Assembly (NCBI GenBank): GCA_945918315.1
Contig: CAMEIK010000009.1
Location: 1-16,356, forward strand
DNA from: an uncultured Clostridia bacterium
GTDB lineage: Bacteria; Bacillota; Clostridia; Oscillospirales; Oscillospiraceae
Length of the DNA: 16,356 nucleotides
Direction: 5' to 3'
The notes beneath the pieces are model-generated. The model ran no database searches. It saw only the letters and a program-made list of their open reading frames with translations, and was not told the DNA's origin. Positions 13,247-16,356 of the stretch are shown one piece after another (the stretch's first letter is position 1; each line of letters opens with the position of its first letter). The translations under genes were made by a program, and so were the position numbers.

Positions 13247-14280
13247 TAGAGCTGGACTATGCCTTCGGACAGGCACCCTGGGAGGTTCTGCTGTCTTCCC
13301 GGAAAGAGGGGGACACCCTGCAGGCGGGGAACCTGCTTGCCATTCTGGAGGGAGAGAGCGCCGAAACGGCGGAGGAAGCCTTTCAGGCGGTGGAGGACCG
13401 GGGGGTGCTTCTGGATGTTTCCGGACTTCCCAAATACCAGTCCGGTTCCCGGACGGGGGAACGTCTTGCCCGGGAGGCCCATCTGGCGAAGGTGGGCTTT
13501 GTTCCCCGGGACCTGGAACCGGAGGATCCTCTGCGGATCTACCTGGAAGAGCTTTCCGCCGTTCCGGCGGCGGGGGATGAAAACCGTCTTGCCAGGGAAG
13601 CTTCTGCCGGAGACGAAAATGCGCGGGCGCGGCTTCTGAATCTGGGGCTAACCCGGGTGGTGGAGCTTGCCAGGGAATACGCCGGGTACGGCGTTCTGAT
13701 GCTGGACCTCATCCAGGAGGGGAACCTGGGACTGTGGCAGGGAATCCAGGCCTATCAGGGGGGGGACTACGCCACCCTGCGGGACCGCGGAATCCGCTGC
13801 GCCATGGCAAAGGCGGTGACCCTTCAGGCCAAGTCCGGCGGCGTGGGTGAGAAGCTCCGGAAGGCTATGCAGGATTACCGGGAGGCGGACAGGGCGCTTC
13901 TGAAGGAGCTGGGGCGCAATCCCACCGTGGCGGAAATTGCCGGGAAGCTCAATATGACCCTGGAAGAGGGAGAAGCGGTCAGCAATATGCTTGCGGATGC
14001 CATCATGATGGAGAAACAGGCGGCGCCCCGGGAACAGCCGGAGGAGGAACAGAACGAGAGTGTGGAGGATACTGCCTATTTCCGGATGCGGGAACGGGTT
14101 GCTGAGCTGCTTTCCCAGCTTTCCGGGGAGGACGCGCGGCTTCTGACACTGCGCTTTGGCCTGGAAAAGGGGGAGCCTCTTTCGCCGGAAGCCACCGCCG
14201 CCAGGCTGGGCCTCTCCACCCGCGAGGTGCTGGACCGGGAGGCAAAAGCTTTGAGCCTGCTCCGAAACGGGGAAAAATGA
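13243..14280 (+). CDS. Degenerate sigma-70-like protein with region 1.1, promoter-reading residues lost
   Basis: The 345-aa product overlaps the preceding sigma gene by ATGA. Residues about 8-63 look like sigma region 1.1 (EEAFQAVEDRGVLLDVSGLP end). Region 1.2 is EDPLRIYLEELSAVP (94-108). The 2.1-2.2 part LTRVVELAREYAGYGVLMLD (136-155) plus LIQEGNLGLWQGIQAY (156-171) is very close to true sigma. The 2.3-2.4 segment FSTYATxWIRQ is replaced by ATLRDRGIRCAMAK (177-190). A region 3-like helix set (203-252) has ELGRNPTVAEIAGKL. The region 4-like end (282-341) has LTLRFGLEKGEPLSPEATAARLGLS, then TREVLDREAKALSLL, where the VRQ of the -35 helix became VLD. So core binding is plausible while promoter reading is not. 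A role as sigma partner, decoy or anti-sigma is inference. Confidence 0.85.
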   Translation: MIELDYAFGQAPWEVLLSSRKEGDTLQAGNLLAILEGESAETAEEAFQAVEDRGVLLDVSGLPKYQSGSRTGERLAREAHLAKVGFVPRDLEPEDPLRIYLEELSAVPAAGDENRLAREASAGDENARARLLNLGLTRVVELAREYAGYGVLMLDLIQEGNLGLWQGIQAYQGGDYATLRDRGIRCAMAKAVTLQAKSGGVGEKLRKAMQDYREADRALLKELGRNPTVAEIAGKLNMTLEEGEAVSNMLADAIMMEKQAAPREQPEEEQNESVEDTAYFRMRERVAELLSQLSGEDARLLTLRFGLEKGEPLSPEATAARLGLSTREVLDREAKALSLLRNGEK

Positions 14281-14319
14281 TCTTCTATATACGAGAACAG
14301 GGAAAGAAGGAATCTTGAT

Positions 14320-15000
14320 ATGCCCAAAATGATTTCCATTGCCATTGACGGCCCTGCCGGGGCAGGGAAGAGCACCATCGCCCGGCAGCTTGCCGCGGAG
14401 CTGAATTTCCGGTATGTGGATACCGGGGCTATTTATCGCACGGTTGCCTATTTTATGGATCTGCTGGGTATCAGCCCAAAGGATACCGACGGCGTCAACC
14501 GGTATATCGATGAGCTGACCATCGGCATCACCTACGATGAAGACGGTCTTCAGCATATGATTATGAATGGCATGGATGTGACCGGGGACATCCGAACCCA
14601 GGAAATTGGCCAGAAAGCCAGCCTTGTTTCTGCCCAGCCGGTGGTCCGGGAGGTGCTTCTGGATATGCAGCGGGAGGTGGCCCGCCAATACAATGTTGTC
14701 ATGGACGGCCGGGACATCGGCACCGTGGTGCTTCCAAAGGCGGATGTGAAGATTTTTCTGACTGCCTCCGCCGAGGTCCGGGCGGATCGCCGCTGCAAGG
14801 AGCTTGCGGAAAAGGGGCAGAAGCCCTCTTTTGAAAAGGTTCTTGCGGAAATCAGGCAGCGGGACTACCAGGACACACATCGTGACATCGCGCCATTGAA
14901 GATGGCCCGGGATTCCGTGAAGCTGGACACCTCGGAAATGACCGTCCAGGAGGTTCTGGCGGAAATGAAGCGGATCATCGGCGAAAAGGTGACGCTATGA
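14320..15000 (+). CDS. cmk: Cytidylate kinase
   Basis: Phosphorylates CMP and dCMP with ATP in pyrimidine salvage and supply. The 226-aa product shows the P-loop DGPAGAGKST (10-19), the CMP-binding YVDTGAIYRTVA (32-43) typical of Cmk, SxxAxxPVVRxxLLxxQR-like block at about 105-121, and GRDIGTVVLPKADVKIFLTAS (131-151), followed by the Arg-rich lid ADRRCKEL and RDYQDTHRDIAPL. All expected motifs are intact. AAGAAGGAA lies upstream of the ATG; the 39 bases before it contain no convincing promoter. The stop overlaps the ispH start as ATGA. cmk followed directly by ispH-rpsA, without plsC between, is a compact form of a common Clostridia order. Confidence 0.96.
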   Translation: MPKMISIAIDGPAGAGKSTIARQLAAELNFRYVDTGAIYRTVAYFMDLLGISPKDTDGVNRYIDELTIGITYDEDGLQHMIMNGMDVTGDIRTQEIGQKASLVSAQPVVREVLLDMQREVARQYNVVMDGRDIGTVVLPKADVKIFLTASAEVRADRRCKELAEKGQKPSFEKVLAEIRQRDYQDTHRDIAPLKMARDSVKLDTSEMTVQEVLAEMKRIIGEKVTL

Positions 15001-16356
15001 GCGTAACTGTTGCCAAAAGCGCCGGGTTCTGTTTCGGTGTCAGCCGGGCAGTGGATACGGTGGAAGCCTGCGTTTCCGCGGGACAGAAGACCCTGACTCT
15101 GGGACCCATTATCCACAACCGGCATGTTGTGTCCCATTTTGAGGAAATGGGCGTTCAGGTGATTGATGCCCCCGAGCAGGCACAGGCCGGTCAGACGGTG
15201 ATTATCCGTTCCCACGGCGTCAGCCGGGATGTATATGATAGGCTTCAAAAGCGGGATGTCAGGATTGTGGACGCCACCTGCCCCTTTGTGGCGAGGATTC
15301 ATAAAATCGTCCGGGAGGCAGAAGCGGAAGGCAGACTCAGCATCATCATTGGCACGCCTACCCACCCGGAGGTGGAGGGTATCGCGGGATGGTGCGGCCG
15401 GTGTAAGGTTTTCGAGACCCAGGAGGACTTCCAAAAATGGGTGCAGGAGGAAGAAATTCCCGCCGATACTCCATTGTGCATGGTCAGTCAGACCACCTCC
15501 ACGGAAAATTTGTGGAAAAAATGCGGAAATTTTGCAAAAAAACAGTTTACTAACTTGAAAATATTTGATACAATATGCAGAGCAACAGAATGCAGGCAAA
15601 ACGAGGCCCAAGAACTGAGCAGGAAATGTCAGGCAATGGTAGTCGTCGGAGACCCCAAAAGCTCCAACACTGGCCGCTTGGCCATGATTTGCCGGGAAAA
15701 CTGCGGAATTGTTGTACAGGTGGACAGCGCGGCGGAGCTGAACCCTGACACCTTCCGTGGGGCCAATGATGTTGGAATCACTGCCGGTGCGTCAACTCCG
15801 GCGTGGATTATAAAGGAGGTCAACAAGACTATGAGCGAAATTACCAATGCTGAGACTGTACAGGAGGAGAACTTCGAGGAACTTCTGGAGCAGTCCATCA
15901 AGACTTTAAATACAGGAGATAAGGTCATCGGAACCGTTACCGGTATCAGCAATACCGAAGTCCAGGTCGATCTGGGCACCAAGCACGCTGGCTATATCCC
16001 TTATGACGAAGTCAGCGCCGATTCTTCCGTGAAGCCCGAGGATGTCCTGAAGGTGGGCGACCAGGTTGAGGTCTTCGTGGTTCGTGTGAACGACCAGGAA
16101 GGCACTGTGCAGCTGTCCAAGAAGAAGCTGGACGGCCTGAAGATCTGGGACGACATGGCCGATATGGTGGAGAACAAGACCACCATCGAAGCCACCATCA
16201 CCGAGGAGAACAAGGGCGGCTTGGTTGCCAATGTGAAGGGCGTCCGGGTGTTCATCCCCGCTTCCCAGTCCGGCATCGCCAAGGGCGGCGATATGGCCGG
16301 TATGGTGGGCAAGACCGTGAAGCTGAAGATTACCGAGGTCAACCGTGCCCGCCGCC
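14997..16356 (+). CDS. ispH: IspH - ribosomal protein S1 fusion (3' end outside window)
   Basis: One open frame runs from 14997 to the window edge, so it is incomplete (453 full codons seen). Residues 1-278 are IspH, the [4Fe-4S] enzyme of the last step of the MEP isoprenoid pathway (HMBPP to IPP and DMAPP). Cluster ligands Cys12 (GFCFGV), Cys95 (DATCPFV) and Cys194 (TICRATECRQNEA) are intact, with His40/His73/His123-type substrate histidines in IIHNRHV, RSHGV and THPEV. From Met279 the protein is ribosomal S1-like. The first S1 domain is about 305-380 (GDKVIGTVTGI to VQLSKKKLDG), and the second begins about 400 and is cut off. This fusion is known in Clostridia. An internal Shine-Dalgarno and ATG at the domain junction, and a promoter-like AT-rich patch within ispH, could allow S1 to be made separately. 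Confidence 0.95.
   Translation, partial: MSVTVAKSAGFCFGVSRAVDTVEACVSAGQKTLTLGPIIHNRHVVSHFEEMGVQVIDAPEQAQAGQTVIIRSHGVSRDVYDRLQKRDVRIVDATCPFVARIHKIVREAEAEGRLSIIIGTPTHPEVEGIAGWCGRCKVFETQEDFQKWVQEEEIPADTPLCMVSQTTSTENLWKKCGNFAKKQFTNLKIFDTICRATECRQNEAQELSRKCQAMVVVGDPKSSNTGRLAMICRENCGIVVQVDSAAELNPDTFRGANDVGITAGASTPAWIIKEVNKTMSEITNAETVQEENFEELLEQSIKTLNTGDKVIGTVTGISNTEVQVDLGTKHAGYIPYDEVSADSSVKPEDVLKVGDQVEVFVVRVNDQEGTVQLSKKKLDGLKIWDDMADMVENKTTIEATITEENKGGLVANVKGVRVFIPASQSGIAKGGDMAGMVGKTVKLKITEVNRARR
15546..15574 (+). promoter_or_regulatory. Possible internal promoter within ispH, ahead of the S1 part
   Basis: -35-like TTTACT (15546-15551), a 17-base spacer, -10 TACAAT (15569-15574) preceded by TGA (extended -10). 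It lies in an AT-rich island (about 15500-15600) unlike the surrounding GC-rich coding sequence. The predicted start is near 15581, some 250 bases before the internal ATG at 15831. Confidence 0.4.
15812..15833 (+). promoter_or_regulatory. rpsA: Internal ribosome binding site and ATG at the IspH/S1 junction
   Basis: AAAGGAGG (15812-15819) is followed after 11 bases by an in-frame ATG (15831), exactly where the IspH homology ends and the S1 part begins (MSEITNAET). This is a full-strength signal inside a coding frame. It suggests that free ribosomal protein S1 is made besides, or instead of, the fusion. Confidence 0.65.

Noticed and set aside
1..16356. CRISPR array, prophage, toxin-antitoxin or defence island
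   Set aside because: No regularly spaced repeats, integrase, phage structural genes or known defence domains were seen; the genes are mostly housekeeping.

Overview
The window looks like a chromosomal segment of a moderately GC-rich member of the Clostridia, most likely Oscillospiraceae/Ruminococcaceae. The reasons are strong AGGAGG-type ribosome binding sites, sigma-A-type promoters with 17-base spacers, the IspH-ribosomal protein S1 fusion typical of Clostridia, and the order dnaG - sigma-70 - cmk - ispH/rpsA. No phage, transposase, CRISPR array, tRNA or rRNA is visible. The genus cannot be fixed from this sequence alone.

Layout. Positions 104-1312 (+) encode peptidase T. It converges on a small minus-strand gene (1561-1890) for a membrane-anchored, Cys-rich, acidic-repeat protein. 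Between them lie a near-perfect palindromic element of about 160 bp and a good terminator. Next come three minus-strand genes: a homocysteine S-methyltransferase-family enzyme (4258-5139), a six-helix membrane protein fused to an E2/CAT-like acyltransferase domain without the catalytic histidine (2797-4215), and a biotin protein ligase (1992-2813) overlapping it. Back-to-back promoters at 5215-5278 drive this group leftward and an M29 aminopeptidase (5312-6541) rightward. A second, shorter copy of the palindromic element abuts the aminopeptidase stop codon. The ribosomal protein L31 gene rpmE follows with its own extended -10 promoter and strong terminator.

From 7122 to the end is a dense plus-strand run: hflX, yigZ/IMPACT, a GNAT acetyltransferase, dgt, dnaG, a sigma-70 factor, a second degenerate sigma-70-like protein, cmk, and an ispH-rpsA fusion cut by the window edge. 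Four junctions are 4-base ATGA stop/start overlaps, so translational coupling is likely. The run joins GTPase/ribosome quality control, nucleotide metabolism, DNA priming, transcription initiation, isoprenoid synthesis and translation.

The most unusual content is the sigma pair. The first protein (289 aa) lacks region 1.1 but keeps the promoter-reading residues. The overlapping second protein (345 aa) has a region 1.1-like N-terminus and the core-binding part of region 2, but has lost the -10 and -35 recognition residues. It looks like a core-binding sigma paralogue turned regulator, decoy or partner. Other points of interest are the palindromic repeat family, the membrane E2-like protein with a possible leaderless promoter, and signals inside ispH-rpsA that could make S1 on its own.
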